Assembly (NCBI GenBank): GCA_914767715.1
Contig: OU612069.1
Location: 14,443,387-14,507,386, forward strand
Reading direction: 5' to 3'
Origin: Membranipora membranacea
Taxonomy: Eukaryota > Bryozoa > Gymnolaemata > Cheilostomatida > Membraniporidae
Length of the DNA stretch: 64,000 bases
Shown: piece after piece, positions 24,493 to 35,897 of the stretch
Numbering within the stretch: position 1 is the stretch's first letter
How the letters are laid out: each line of letters begins with the position of its first letter
Notes under the pieces: model-generated
The model's database searches: none
What the model was told of the DNA's origin: nothing
The model's input: the letters and a program-made list of their open reading frames with translations, nothing else
Translations under genes and position numbers: made by a program

Positions 24493-24596
24493 CTATAACA
24501 AGCAAAATAAATTGATGGATTGACAATAAATTGATTTGTTTCGTACAAAACTGTTTCTTTTAATAAGGCTCTGAATCGAACATTCACCTGTCAGAT

Positions 24597-24614
24597 GGGG
24601 GGGGGGGGGGGGGG
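24597..24614. repeat. 18-nt poly-G tract
   Basis: Uninterrupted G run just upstream of the 24.6-24.9 kb array unit. Confidence 0.9.
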
Positions 24615-24965
24615 CAAGAGTCTAGGGGCTCAGACTAACCCCCCATCCCCATGAAGTTTTGATTCAAACAGAGCCATCCGCTAGACTGGCTATTGTAGAG
24701 ATGAAGAAACCTGATTGACTATGGGAGCACTTGTTAATCAATAACCGTAATGGACAAAATTTCAATTTGTGAAATTAAGCTAATCTGAGTAAATCCATTG
24801 TTTCTAATTAGTATAGCATTGATTCCGAGATAATGAGTGCAACAAGCACCAGGGTTTTGGTATTTATTCACAAAGTTTTTGTGCCTCTGCTAAAGGAAAC
24901 TTTGAACTAAAACAGGCATTCATAGAATTGAATCTATTGAGAAGTAGCAGAGAATTATAGTTTAA

Positions 24966-25639
24966 GGTAATGTCAAAGACCGATCCGAATATCAACATAT
25001 CATATACCGTTGGAAAGCAACTGAGCTACTGAAAATGAATACCTGAACAAAAACTTGATTCGATGACGTTGTGTCATTTTAGGGAGGAAATGAGGCAGAA
25101 AGCGCTATTTTTGCCAATGCAGATGGAGGAGTCAAATTAATTGCAAGAAATTTCAAATCAGGTTGAATGTATACTTAGAGATTGCGTTCATCGTAAAATT
25201 TGATTTGCTTTGATATATGACTAGTCTAAATTGACTTTTTACGTCACGCCATACAACGCATTTTTTTAATTTTGATTCGAGCCTATGATCTGTTGTGAAT
25301 TATTGGTTGAAATTTCACATATTTTCACGGCTTCACAAAAAAAACGCGTTGTATGGCGTGACGTAAAAAGTCAATTTAGACTAGTCATATATCAAAGAAA
25401 ATCAAATTTTACGATGAACGCACTCTCTAAGTATACATTCCACCTGATTTGAAATTTCTTGCAATTAATTTGACTGCTCAATCTGCATTGGCAAAAAGAG
25501 CGTTTTCTGCCTCATTTCCTCCCTAAAATGACACAACGTCATCAAATCAAGTTTTTGTTCAGGTATTCATTTTCAGTAGCTCAGCAGCTTTCCAATGGGA
25601 TATGATATGTTGATATTCGGATCGGTCTTTGACATTACC
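24966..25639. mobile_element. Foldback element with piggyBac-type TTAA ends
   Basis: Two arms of about 295 bp are inverted copies of each other, separated by about 85 bp. The tips are GGTAATGTCAAAGACCGATC and its complement, and each is flanked by TTAA (24,962-24,965 and 25,640-25,643). TTAA duplication is the hallmark of piggyBac-type insertion. There is no transposase, so it is a MITE or foldback derivative. Arm identity is high (few mismatches by eye), suggesting it is younger than the surrounding array units. Confidence 0.85.
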
Positions 25640-25894
25640 TTAAGGTATGTTTCTGTTTATACCTATTTTCACTCAGCAAAGGAACGTTTGTTCTTTGCTT
25701 GAGTGCATTCTATTTTTGGTTGCTCTATGGAAGGAGGCGAACTGTGCTGGTATTGTATTTACATATTCTGTCAACATCTGCACAGAACTAAACCCAAGGT
25801 TGATTAAAAAGGGTTGATTAAAAATCTGATGTCTAATCACACGCCAGATCCCGAAGGCTAGATATTGTTTGCCTTAGTTGGGAGGATATAATAT

Positions 25895-26055
25895 CTGCGT
25901 CAGGGCCTCTCTGATTGCAGGCAGGTCAAAGCACACCTGGGGACCAACCAAACTCCAGCAGTTGATGGATTGCAGTTGGATTTGGACCCACGACCTTCAG
26001 CATTTACATGTTAAAGGGACAGTGCTCTAACCAACTGAGCCACCTCCTACTCTTA
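25895..26055 (-). mobile_element. tRNA-related SINE (family S, copy 1)
   Basis: The minus strand shows GGAGGTGGCTCAGTTGGTTA (A box) and a B box GTCGTGGGTCCAAATCC, followed by a body with CCTGCAATCAGAG. The same head and body occur at 31,500-31,660, 33,567-33,715 and 45,205-45,385. Confidence 0.65.
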
Positions 26056-26777
26056 TCCCCTAGATGAATTAGTGTAGGGTGGAGTATGCTTCGTCGGAAA
26101 ATTACATAGGCCTAGTCTGGATAAGAGCCTCTACTGCAGAGATGTAGCTTTAGATGTAGATTCTAGATAAACCCGCATGGAGCGAAATTGGATCAGAAAA
26201 CTCCATACTCAAGATTGGAGGTGATTATATGAAACACCTGACATCATCGTATTAAGAGATCTCCTCAATGCAACAAATTAGATTTGGTCCATTTTGAGAT
26301 ATTTAGTCAAGAGATATTTTGTTGTCGTTGAGGGGCAAGGCATTAGGATTAGGTAATGGTAAAACATCTTGAAACAATTTTGATTAAAGCGCTTCCATAC
26401 CAAATTGAAAGGAAAGTTACAGATACCCATTTTAATCTACAGCGCTCTCCCAGCCAGGGATGGGAAGGGGGGGCGGGTGGGGTAAAGTCAAGGGGACTCA
26501 GACGAGTAACATCTGTGAATTATTAAGATTAGAATATTAGATAAGATTGAAGGTAGATAAGACTTACGGGTGCCGGTAATTTTAAAAGGTTTGAGATGAA
26601 TCGAACTTATTAGAGCTAGCATAGTCATGAAAATACTGGAGGGTATAATTAAAGAACCTAAGTACAGTTGGATGAACAAGTCGGAAAGTGCTTGACGCTG
26701 CAACAAAACCTGCCAATCCCCTCCTCCCCCAAAATCCTCTGTTTTTTTTAATAATAATTAAGTTTTGGTACACATAC

Positions 26778-26883
26778 CTGATGCTGGGTGGATCGGTAAA
26801 GGCTGATTTACGTGGTGTAAAGTGCCTCTATTATTAGCTCTTCAAAATTTTGGTTTTACCACCAGAAATTCGGAACTGTTTTG
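26778..26883 (-). other. Exon-like cassette C of the array
   Basis: The acceptor CTTCTTCCATTGTAG precedes CAAAACAGTTCCGAAT and the segment ends CAGCATCAG/GTATGTG; 106 nt. It aligns with cassette D (TTCCGAAT, a CACTTYACACCACGT stretch, ACCGATCC, CATCAG). All frames are interrupted by stops, so this copy at least is not coding as it stands. Confidence 0.4.
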
Positions 26884-27219
26884 CTACAATGGAAGAAGAA
26901 ATGTAACAAACAAGATGCTTCTAAATTAAGGCTTGGATTCTGTCGAAACTAATATTTCAGATTTTCATGTCATCCTTGTTTGCACCTGTCTGCTAATACT
27001 GATGTCCTCTAATACGACAACTAAAGCTGTAATTTAGGGGGACAACTCCAAGCCAATATTAACATCGATAAGAGGGAGTTCATTGGTTCGATTAGGCTAC
27101 AGTGCGATGTTTTCTAGATGGCTCCTCTAAAATGGGTGACAGAGTTGAAGTTGGCTGGCCATTGGATCAACTTGTTGCGTAACAATTATGAGCAATAATT
27201 TAACTCAGGCTTTGAATCA

Positions 27220-27860
27220 AACAAATTTCTATTTCTAAATATGCTGACGATTTATTACTTCCCGAAAAACTAGCCCAAAACCAACCTGCAACTATGCAGC
27301 AAGAGATGACAACTCTGTACCAATGGTGCAATGATAACCATCTCATATTAAATAAGAGCAAGAGCAAAAACTTATCCTATCTATTGCGAGGGATAATCTA
27401 AGTCCATAGGAGTTATCTCTCTGTGGTGTCGTCATCAAACGAGTCGACGAAAATAAATATCTAGGAACCACGAGGACAAACAAAGTAAAATTCCTCTCAA
27501 ACACCGGGAATCTTGTCAAGAAAGCTCGTAAGAAGCTGCATTTAATAAAAAAATTTTTGTTATGAGATCATCAGATAAACTCACTACCGTATGCTATAAA
27601 ACATTCATCTGTCCAAAGCTCCCCTCCCACAACTAGCAGACACAGTAAAACACAGATTTAAAATCAAATCCCTGAGAATGGTGGCTACCCACGCACCTAA
27701 CCCTCTACTCTCCTTTGACACGCTACCATCTGGTCGATTTAAGTATCTACCCTACCGCATTAACCTCCGTAGAGACTGATTTAGATCTCAGGCTATTAGT
27801 ATTTTGAATAAATCACTCTTTTACTTTATTTTCTACCTTTTTTTTGTATTTTTGTATTAA
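27220..27860 (+). pseudogene. LINE reverse transcriptase 3' remnant
   Basis: Plus-strand translation gives KYADDLLLPEK, the catalytic YADD box of reverse transcriptase. Then comes the spacing QQEMTTLYQWCNDNHLILNK typical of CR1/RTE-like LINEs, then ENKYLGTT, the KYLG motif of the thumb region. Frameshifts and stops break it. The body ends in a T-rich tail. It is inserted into the tandem array. Confidence 0.75.
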
Positions 27861-28960
27861 ATGTAAACCACAAATCGTTTTTATGCAATCATTCAGTTTT
27901 AGACATCAACACTTTTGTTAACAATTTTTACAGCAGGCAATCAAGCTTTTTAATTCTCAATCACCCCTTTGAGAGAATAAAGGTACATACAAAATCACAC
28001 GCTAGTAGACTGCTATTGTAATTGTCCTAAACCAATAAAACCAATAAAGCATTTGAAAACCGTAAAGGGCCAGCATTGAATTTATGAAACTAGGCTAACC
28101 AGAGTTAAGATCTATTGTTTCATTAAAGTACTTAGCATAGGTTCTGAAATTGTTAGGAGAACAAAAAAAGAAATGCACGTAATCTCGCTGTTTTAATGCT
28201 AGCGATAGAAACATGGAACCCCCTGAGAGTGTTTTTAGCTGTCTTTCAAGTATTTCCACTCATTTACAAAACTAAATGCCTAGACAAACTTGCATGGAGT
28301 AATTTTGGGTCTGAAAATTCAGTTACTCTAGATTGGAAGTGATTATGAAACACCTGACATCAGCGTAGTATGAGATCCCCTTAATATTTTGTGGCTACTG
28401 GAGCGAGGATTTGGAAGGGGGGGGGCATTAGGTTTAGTTATTGGTAATTATTGAAATTCTTTTGATTCAAACGCCATCATACCAAATATATAAGGGTATC
28501 TGCAAAAAAATGCTGCCGCCACACACTTGTATAGGGATGATAGAGTCAGAGATTTTCATACCCAAGAGTCGATTAGATTTAATCTTAATCTACATTTCAA
28601 GGGGGGGGCGTCCGGAAGGGGGGGGGGTGGCAAGAGTAAAGGGGGCGCAGACAAGTAACATCTGTGAATTATATAGAATAGAATATTAGATATGATTGAA
28701 GGTAGATTAGACTATAAGAGAGCAGGTAAAATGAATAGGCTTATTAGACCGAGCACAGTCATGAAGATACTGGAGGGTACAATTAAAAATCATAAGTATA
28801 GCTTGATGAACAAGTCGGAAAGTGCTTGATGCTGCAACAAAACCTGCCAATCCTCCCCTCCCCTCCCCTCCCCTCCTAACCTCTCTCAAACAGTTTCTGG
28901 CTTATAATTCATGTTTTTTGGTTACAAAATAATATGCAAATTAAGTTGTGGTACACATAC

Positions 28961-29055
28961 CTGATACTGTTCGGATCGGTAAAATCTGATATGACGTGGT
29001 GTGAAGTGCCGTCTGTTATGAGATCTTCACAGTTTGGGTATTCGGAACGGCTTTT
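28961..29055 (-). other. Exon-like cassette D of the array
   Basis: The acceptor ATCTTTCCATTATAG precedes AAAAGCCGTTCCGAATACCC and the segment ends AGTATCAG/GTATGTG; 95 nt. One frame is open (begins KSRSEYPNCEDLITDGTSHH). The first 14 nt match cassette A exactly. Confidence 0.5.
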
Positions 29056-30148
29056 CTATAATGGAAAGATAATGTAAAAAAACACATTCTTAAATTAAGG
29101 CTTTGAATCTAAATGCTAGACAAGTCATAATAACTTTTTAAAACAAAAGAAACCTGATCAACTAAAGAATATTGCATAATCAACTGACTAGCATTTGATT
29201 TGAGAAATTAAGCTATCTGAGTTCAAATCCATTGTTACTCTCATATATTTAGCATAGGTTCTTACATTATTATGGGAAATGAAGAGGGCTATGAATTTGA
29301 TTTTGATGTATGTATAACAGGGAAACGGAACTTTGACTCAAACAGCCAAGAGTAGCACAAGGGCAGCGTTGACGCTGATGGTATATCGGCAGCTCTATCG
29401 AGTGTGGTGACTTGTGCTAGTTTTTTATTTTCATATGACCTCATCCCCTGCACAACTTAATCTCTAGATAAACCCATGTGAAGCGACATCGGGTCAACAA
29501 ATTAGAAACTCTATAGATGGGTGACAGAAATGTAGATGAATTAACCAAACCTAGCGATAGGTACATAATATAATATGGAGCCTCCTAGCGGTATATCGGC
29601 CAAATTTCAAGCTTCTCAACTCGTTCATAGATCTAAACTTCTAGATAAACTCGCATGGAGCAAAATTGGGTCTGAAATTCAGTACTCTATATGAAGTTTT
29701 ACAATGATCAGACTGCAAAAGTCTGGGGGGCTCAGACTATCTCTAGGTGTCATGAGGGGGCAAGAGTTTGAGGTCTCAGACGAGTAAAATAAAGGCTTCA
29801 AATTAATCAAATTTATCTATCGTAGTCATAAAGATTACTTGGCAGTATGATTGATGGCTTCTCTAAAACAAGCAACAAAAATGTAACTGGCTGGTCGTTT
29901 TAGTTTTGTTTCGAAGACTGCTAGACCAGCTTTTGAACATGGTTAATAATGAACCATATCAATTATCAAAACAGTTGATTATCAAAACCGTAATGGACCA
30001 GCTTTCAAATTGTGAAAACTAACTATTTTGAATTGAAATCCTTTGTTTTGATTTACTTATTTAGAGTAGGTTCTGACATTGTAAGGGAAACAAGCAAGGC
30101 TATGTACTTATTCTCACTGCTGAAAATTACTAGATACAGCTGCCCAGT

Positions 30149-30444
30149 GTAATACAAGGGCAGCGTAATACAAGGGCAGCGTAATACAAGGGCAGCGTAA
30201 TACAAGGGCAGCGTAATACAAGGGCAGCGTAATACAAGGGCAGCGTAATACAAGGGCAGCGTAATACAAGGGCAGCGTAATACAAGGGCAGCGTAATACA
30301 AGGGCAGCGTAATACAAGGGCAGCGTAATACAAGGGAAGCGTAATACAAGGGCAGCGTAATACAAGCGCAGCGTAATACAAGGGCAGCGTAATACAAGGG
30401 CAGCGTAATACAAGGGCAGCGTAATACAAGGGCAGCGTAATACA
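30149..30444. repeat. 16-bp minisatellite, about 18 copies
   Basis: GTAATACAAGGGCAGC repeats with only a few point changes (for example one GGGAAGC and one GCGCAGC). A 16-bp period cycles through all frames, so the minus strand is open in three frames with the same peptide repeat (YYAALVLRCPCITLPL); these are not genes. Units elsewhere in the array hold single copies of TACAAGGGCAGC, so the minisatellite grew out of array sequence. Confidence 0.95.
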
Positions 30445-30956
30445 TGGAATTTAGTTGATTAACAATTATTAAAGTGATGTATTTTGAAGTGTTTCTATTT
30501 TGGCAGCTCAGCAGAAGGTGTTGATCAGTGCTTCCTTTATATTTTCATATAACAGGGACCCCCTCCCCCCCCCCCGGAGGTGTTTGAGCGGCCCTCCAGC
30601 TTGCATGATATGCAAACTCCTTAACAAATCGAAACATCTAGAAAAACCCACATGCAGCATAATTTGGTCAGATGATTTAGTACTCTAGATTGGATGTGAC
30701 TATGGTATACCCGGCATTAGCGTAGCATGAGATCTCCAGACTTTAATATTTTAGATTTAGCATCTACTGGAACAAATAGAGCCGAGAGCCATTTTGTTAC
30801 CCATTCGGAGGGGGGGGGGGATGGGATCAGGCTTATTTTTGGATCAGGTGAATAAGATGAGAATGTCTGACAAGATCAGAAGATAGATTACACTATAGGG
30901 GAGAAGGTAATCGAAATAGCCTGTGATTGATCGTACATTTTATAACATGCATAGTC

Positions 30957-31029
30957 ATAAAGCTCTCCCCCTTCCACTGGTCACACTGCATGTAGTGTGA
31001 CCAGTGAAAGGGGAGCAATTTCGGATGCA
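30957..31029. repeat. Hairpin element (family H)
   Basis: CCCCCTTCCACTGGTCACAC faces its complement GTGTGACCAGTGAAAGGGG, followed by GCAGGCAAGTGG. It shares parts with hairpins near 32.47, 33.15, 35.08, 46.70 and 52.49 kb. Confidence 0.6.
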
Positions 31030-31499
31030 GGCAAGTGGACCTAAATTTTGTCCATCCTGATACCGCTCTACAATATGTACAGGTATCATGATTAGGCTGT
31101 GAAAATCTTCTATAAGGTTTGCTATTCTATCGGATGGGGCTAACACCGCCTGTTGTAGATTTTTAACACCATTGAATCCTGATTAATCACATTAAACTAT
31201 GTTATATAACATAACTGTGCTTGAAAATTAAAAGAATCAATGCTGAACAATCTGAACAATCTGAATAATCTGAATTGGCCTCTTTTGTCTCTAAAAAACT
31301 GAAAAATCTCTATAAACTCAGGTAGAGGTATAATACTGTATCTAAGCTAATAATATGATTTTAACTTTGACAGCCGTCAGGACAGAAGGATTGCATTCAC
31401 AGAGATTAATTCCAGCATTAATTAAAAATTGGATGTCTTATCACTTGCCACATCCCGAAGATTGGGCCGCGAAATTGGCGAAATGGCGAGGCCGCAATA

Positions 31500-31660
31500 T
31501 CTGCACCGATTTGCTCTCTGATTGCAGGTGGGTCAGAGCATACCTGGGGGCCAACCAAACCCCAATAGTCAATGGACTGCAGTGGGATTCGAACCCACGA
31601 CCTTCAAAATGTGCATGCAAAAGGACGGCGCTCTTACCAACTGAGCCAACTCCTACGCAT
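31500..31660 (-). mobile_element. tRNA-related SINE (family S, copy 2)
   Basis: The minus strand has GGAGTTGGCTCAGTTGGTAA (A box) and GGGTTCGAATCCC (a perfect B box), then a body with CAATCAGAGAGCAAATCGGTG. The tRNA cloverleaf is incomplete. It is the best-preserved head of the family. Confidence 0.75.
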
Positions 31661-31984
31661 GATAGATTGTCTTGTGCTGCACATGACATTTTTACATTAA
31701 AATAGAAAGCCTCAGAATAGAGCTCAGCCGATGACTTCACCTCATAGTAAAAGTTATATGTAGATATCGCATATGATTGGACAGAGAGGGAAGGTGACTT
31801 AGAAAGGCTTGTGATCAAATGGATGTATAAGAATCAGATTGGTCATTTAACCTACTTTGTATATACCCTCTCCCCCCTCCCCATCACCATCCCCGATCCT
31901 CCGCCATCCTCACAACCTTTATACCCTCTCCTAGCCAGTTTTTAAAATAGAGGTTGATGTACAGTGAGATGCGGGATTACTTAC

Positions 31985-32093
31985 CTCAATTTACTGGAAG
32001 ATAGACTAAATATGCTACGACAGGGAGGGAGTGCTGTCTGTTCAGGGCTTCTCCACTGTTTGATTATACCACCGCGTGTCCAGAAGTGCTTTT
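31985..32093 (-). other. Exon-like cassette E of the array
   Basis: The acceptor CTGTCACACATTTTAG precedes AAAAGCACTTCTGG, and the segment ends AAATTGAG/GTAAGTAATC; 109 nt. One frame is open across it (begins KHFWTRGGIIKQWRSPEQTA), but it is not the same frame as in cassettes A, B and D. Confidence 0.45.
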
Positions 32094-32461
32094 CTAAAAT
32101 GTGTGACAGAAATGTAATTTCACAGGAGATTGAATTATTTTATTAAGTAAAATATGTGAGCTTGTTGTGAATTCAGAGTCAGCCGCGAGACTTGCTATTG
32201 TAATAGTTTTAACCAAATAAAATATGATTGACTATGAAGGCGCTTATAATAAAAACCTTAAATGACCAGCATTCAATTTACAAACCTTAGCTAATCTCAG
32301 TTACAATCTATTGTTTCTTATTATTATTTAGCCTAGGCTTTGAAGGGGAAAAAACAGGCCTCAATACATATTCTCGGTGTATTTATACCAGAGAAAGGAA
32401 CATAGCGGAGCAAGAGGTCAGCATTCAACGAATTTGTTACATCAAGACCCAGCAAAGTATT

Positions 32462-32578
32462 GTGTCTCTAGATCAAGTTTGATCCAATTTGCCATTCCTT
32501 GCCTTTCCCATTCTACTGGTGAGCCGGCGGCGGCTCAAAACCTATATACAGGCAAGTCGGATCATGCTTGATCTAGTG
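32462..32578. repeat. Hairpin element (family H) with inverted ends
   Basis: The ends are TAGATCAAGTTTGATCCAAT and a matching ATGCTTGATCTA. An internal GAGCCGGCGGCGGCTC palindrome-like centre lies between. Confidence 0.65.
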
Positions 32579-33149
32579 TCTCTCCGTTCTTGTAGCTCTA
32601 CTGAAGGTGCTGACTCTGATTAAATATGTCTATAAGGAGCATCAATCAAGAAATAAACATAGTGTTAGGCCCGATAATGATAGCGGCCGCTGACAACGGC
32701 AGTGTGTGCAGAGGAGTTGAGACTAAGAGAAAAACTCAAAGATGTCTCTTGCTTTACATGATGGTAGCCGATAATTGGGAAGAGTGGGAACATGGTGTCC
32801 ATACCAAACACAGATTTCTCTAATACCTCACAACTAAAGTTCTTTGACGCAGTTGCCATTGCAAAACAGAAATATCTGAAGTAAAATCTGCAGCTTCCAA
32901 CTAGAACTCAAAACATAACACTCCAGTAATTGCGCTCCTCCTCGGACAGCAAAGCCATAACAAAAGGACATCGCTGGCCACTGATTGGGTGTTTATTTCA
33001 AGCTGACACAATCCGTAATTAGACTGACTGATATGGCTTCTGATAAATAATGGAATGCAGTTAATCTGCACAGAATTAAGTAGCAATGATAAGAATGACT
33101 GTTTGACCAATGTCAGCATTAGATACAAAGAACCAAGAAGAATCCTGAT

Positions 33150-33236
33150 CAAGTTTGATCAATTTTCCCTCCTTGAATTGCCCCCGTCTACTGTCAGTAG
33201 AGGGGGGCAATTCAAGGAGGGAAAAATGATCTAAGA
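33150..33236. repeat. Hairpin element (family H)
   Basis: ATCAAGTTTGATCAATTTTC is followed by CCTCCTTGAATTGCCCCC, whose complement GGGGGCAATTCAAGGAGG closes the hairpin around GTCTACTGTCAGTAGA. Confidence 0.75.
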
Positions 33237-33566
33237 AGAATCCAAGAACTGTTGGCAATAACTACTTGTACACAAACTTGTGATGTGGGAGATATATACA
33301 CCCGAGGGTGCTGGGCCTGGGACGGTCATTAGGGAATGCAACCCACCAATCGTCTGACCGTGAATAGCAATGGCCTTTTAATGATATCAAAAATAGAACA
33401 AAACCAGTACAACAGAGTGCTCGCTTGTCAGACAAGAGGACCATATTATCTGAATATTGTTGGATAAGGTTGAATTATATTTGATTGACATGAGAGATGA
33501 TAGTACATAAGATCATTAGGAAATGATAAATTAAAAAGACCGAAGGACGATTACAGTAGGCGTAGG

Positions 33567-33715
33567 AGTAGGAGGTAGCACAGTTGGTTAGAGCGCCTGC
33601 CCTATAATGCGCAAGTATTGGAGGTCTCGGGTTCGAATCTCGCTGCAGTCTACTGACTACTGGGTCCAATTGACGCCCCGAGTGTGCTCCGACCTGCCTG
33701 CAAACTAAGATCAAA
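33567..33715 (+). mobile_element. tRNA-related SINE (family S, copy 3, plus strand)
   Basis: GGAGGTAGCACAGTTGGTTA (A box) and CGGGTTCGAATCTCG (B box) are followed by a body that matches the minus-strand copies at 25.9, 31.5 and 45.2 kb (TGCTCCGACCTGCCTGCAA). Confidence 0.7.
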
Positions 33716-33938
33716 TGGGCGCCGAATATGGCAGCCGCACCTTTAAGGCACTGTATTTCTCAGTCTTCGGACAGAGACAGACTTGTGATTTTAACCAGCA
33801 TTAACCCACATTACTTTTTTCACAGTGACTTGCTGGTTTAACCAAATCCAATCTATCTAATGATCCTGCTGCCGACATAAACATCACACATTTCTATGCT
33901 CTAAAATTAAGCATAAAGTAAGATACTCTACTGCCTAC

Positions 33939-34046
33939 CTGGATATTTTGGATGGTGAAAAGAAGTGAAGTGTAAGTTATGAATATATCTAGAACTTCTC
34001 TGCTAATCCACCGCGAAGAAATATTCAGAACAAGCTTACCTGAGAT
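33939..34046 (-). other. Possible sixth, degenerate cassette of the array
   Basis: The donor ATATCCAG/GTAGGCAG is in the expected place and the flank after the acceptor side (TTAAAATGAATGG, then the usual unit sequence) matches other units. The acceptor has decayed and the interior does not align well. Confidence 0.25.
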
Positions 34047-34689
34047 GTTTAAAATGAATGGCTCGTTCTTAGATTAAGTTATTGAATAACAGGTGACCAG
34101 TTTTTGGGTGCAAGCTTTGAGCAAGCAGTAACAAACCTGCTAGCGCTGCCTATTGTAGATTTTTTATTTAGTTGACTTCTGATTAATTCTCAAAACAATC
34201 GATAATCAGCAGCATAATGGAACAACATTCAGTTTCAAAAACTAAATAAATGTAAACCCTTAATTAATATATTGAACCCTTTTGTTCCTTGTTAAAATAA
34301 CTGAGCACAGGTGTTGACATTGTTAGTAGAACCGATAATGTTTTGCACTTAAATCTCACTGTGTTTTCAGCACCAGTGGTTGTAACTGTAAGCATAACAA
34401 AAACGACAAGCATGTAGTGCCCCAGTGGCTAAAGTTAGATCGACGTGATTGAAATAAAATTCAACTGATAGCATTGATATACACGCTTCATGTCTTTATG
34501 CCCTTTATAATAAAGGTCGATCTATTATTATCTTTTTGGCTCGCTGGATTTTTAGTTATCTTTTCATGTCAGAAGAGGGCACAACTCCCGTAATTTTCGA
34601 GGAGCATGGGGCGCAGATATTCTTTTACTGCAACTTGTACACACTTAGAATGAATTGTCCCCTCTTTTTAAACACGTGAGCAGGAATGA

Positions 34690-34765
34690 CTACCTGTGCT
34701 GGGAATCGAACCAGGACCTCACTGATCACAACTCTGTACTCTTTAGACCACTCATGGCTGCCTGT
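34690..34765 (-). mobile_element. tRNA-like fragment
   Basis: The minus strand gives AGCCATGAGTGGTCTAAAGA (A box) and TCCTGGTTCGATTCCCAGCA (B box) at near-tRNA spacing. Stem pairing is poor, so it is a pseudo-tRNA or SINE head. Confidence 0.5.
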
Positions 34766-35082
34766 GACTCTTAGTTACTTATATATAGTTATATCTTTCA
34801 CCTATACCGATAAGCTTCAAAGTAAACATTAAATAATTAAAACTTTTCTGATTTTACTTGTGTCAAATAACCTGATTCAATAATACAGGCTTCTTCTTTT
34901 CTCTTGGACAGATTAAACATATATTAGCAGCAACTAAAATATACTGTTTGGCTTAATTCTGGTTAGAGTAGTAAGAATTCATCTATTGGCAAAATAACTA
35001 CAGGAAGGAGAGGCTTATAATAGTAGGTAGCTTTCACCCCTTGTAACTTCCGATTCATCCCTTATCACCTGACTTAATTTAA

Positions 35083-35178
35083 ATCAAGTTTGATCTAATT
35101 AACAATCATTGGATTTGCCCGTCTACTGTCACGCCGGTTTTGAGGCTTCTCCACCCTCACAAACTTGATCGAAACAGA
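35083..35178. repeat. Hairpin element (family H), degenerate
   Basis: AATCAAGTTTGATCTAATTA at one end and ACAAACTTGATCG at the other, with the CCGTCTACTGTCACGC centre shared with the 33.15-kb copy. Confidence 0.55.
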
Positions 35179-35897
35179 TTTAACTAGATAATCACTTATG
35201 GTGAGGCCAGCACACAGCCATACTCATAAAACTACTCATTCCTTTTCTCATGATTTGAGCTTTACACCGCAACTATAAGTACTTTGGGTAGCGTTTATTT
35301 AGTAGTTTATTGGATTTCAATCATGCATTCCGACATGTGGAAAATGACAGAATTTAAAATTACAAACTGAGATTTCACAATATAACCCCACTGTCGTTAT
35401 GGCAAATAATAGACAATCGGAAAATATGAGACCATCTAAGCACAAATAATAGACAATTAATTTCCACACCAAAACACAGCTATGAAACATAATATTTTAT
35501 ATGTTTTTCATATAATACGAAAAAATTGTAATTCAAAGACAAGGGATAGCTATAATAGTGTTTCTGGAATTATTTTACAAATTAATGGACTCACTGCCAT
35601 TTAATCTGTCAGTCCACCATACAATCGATTTCTGGACATGCAGGTTGCCAGGTTTATACTGCGTAACTAATTTTTTAACCGCCCACATGCATATGCAGTA
35701 CGACACAGCATTCAATATGGCTGGTCTTAATGGCTATATGGAGCTAACCGATCAAAACAACAGAGCACTAAGGCTTTCTGCAGCATTTTTGTGGTAGCCT
35801 AGCACACAAGGTGACAATGCTTGCGCCCATGGAGTTTTGTTCACTTAACCATAGTTGAGGCTCCATATAAAACATCAATAACTGTGCATCTACTAAC
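35179..35897. other. Stretch where the last SLX4 exon is expected
   Basis: SLX4 proteins end shortly after the segment encoded at 35,898-35,987, so a short terminal exon should lie at lower coordinates. Several acceptor-plus-short-frame candidates exist here and down to 34 kb, but none gives a convincing match to the expected end. I see nothing else. Confidence 0.3.

Larger units (their letters stand above)
14523..34360 (-). repeat. Diverged tandem array of intron-exon cassette units
   Basis: A set of linked landmarks repeats in the same order. These are an exon-like cassette with splice sites, a segment with AAACCTGATT and AACAGTTGATTATCAAAA, a TTCAATTTGTGAAACTAGGC motif, a TTTAGCATAGGTTCTGACAT motif, and a TAGATAAACCCGCATGGAGC motif. 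The TTTAGCATAGGTTCTG landmark is seen near 14.8, 17.2, 18.6, 22.9, 23.1, 23.4, 24.0, 24.8, 28.1, 29.2, 30.1, 32.3 and 34.3 kb. Units are roughly 0.3-2.5 kb and clearly diverged, so the array is old. It is interrupted by other elements. Confidence 0.75.

Noticed and set aside
24252-24587. 111-codon minus-strand frame across cassette B
   Set aside because: The frame runs through the cassette and both splice sites into unit sequence; other cassettes do not keep this frame.
30053-30445. Three long overlapping open frames on the minus strand with a YYAALVLRCPCITLPL repeat
   Set aside because: They are all readings of the 16-bp minisatellite; the same peptide appears in every frame because the period is not a multiple of three.
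31577-31660. tRNA gene on the minus strand
   Set aside because: A and B boxes are good but the acceptor stem does not pair and the same body follows in other copies, so it is a SINE.
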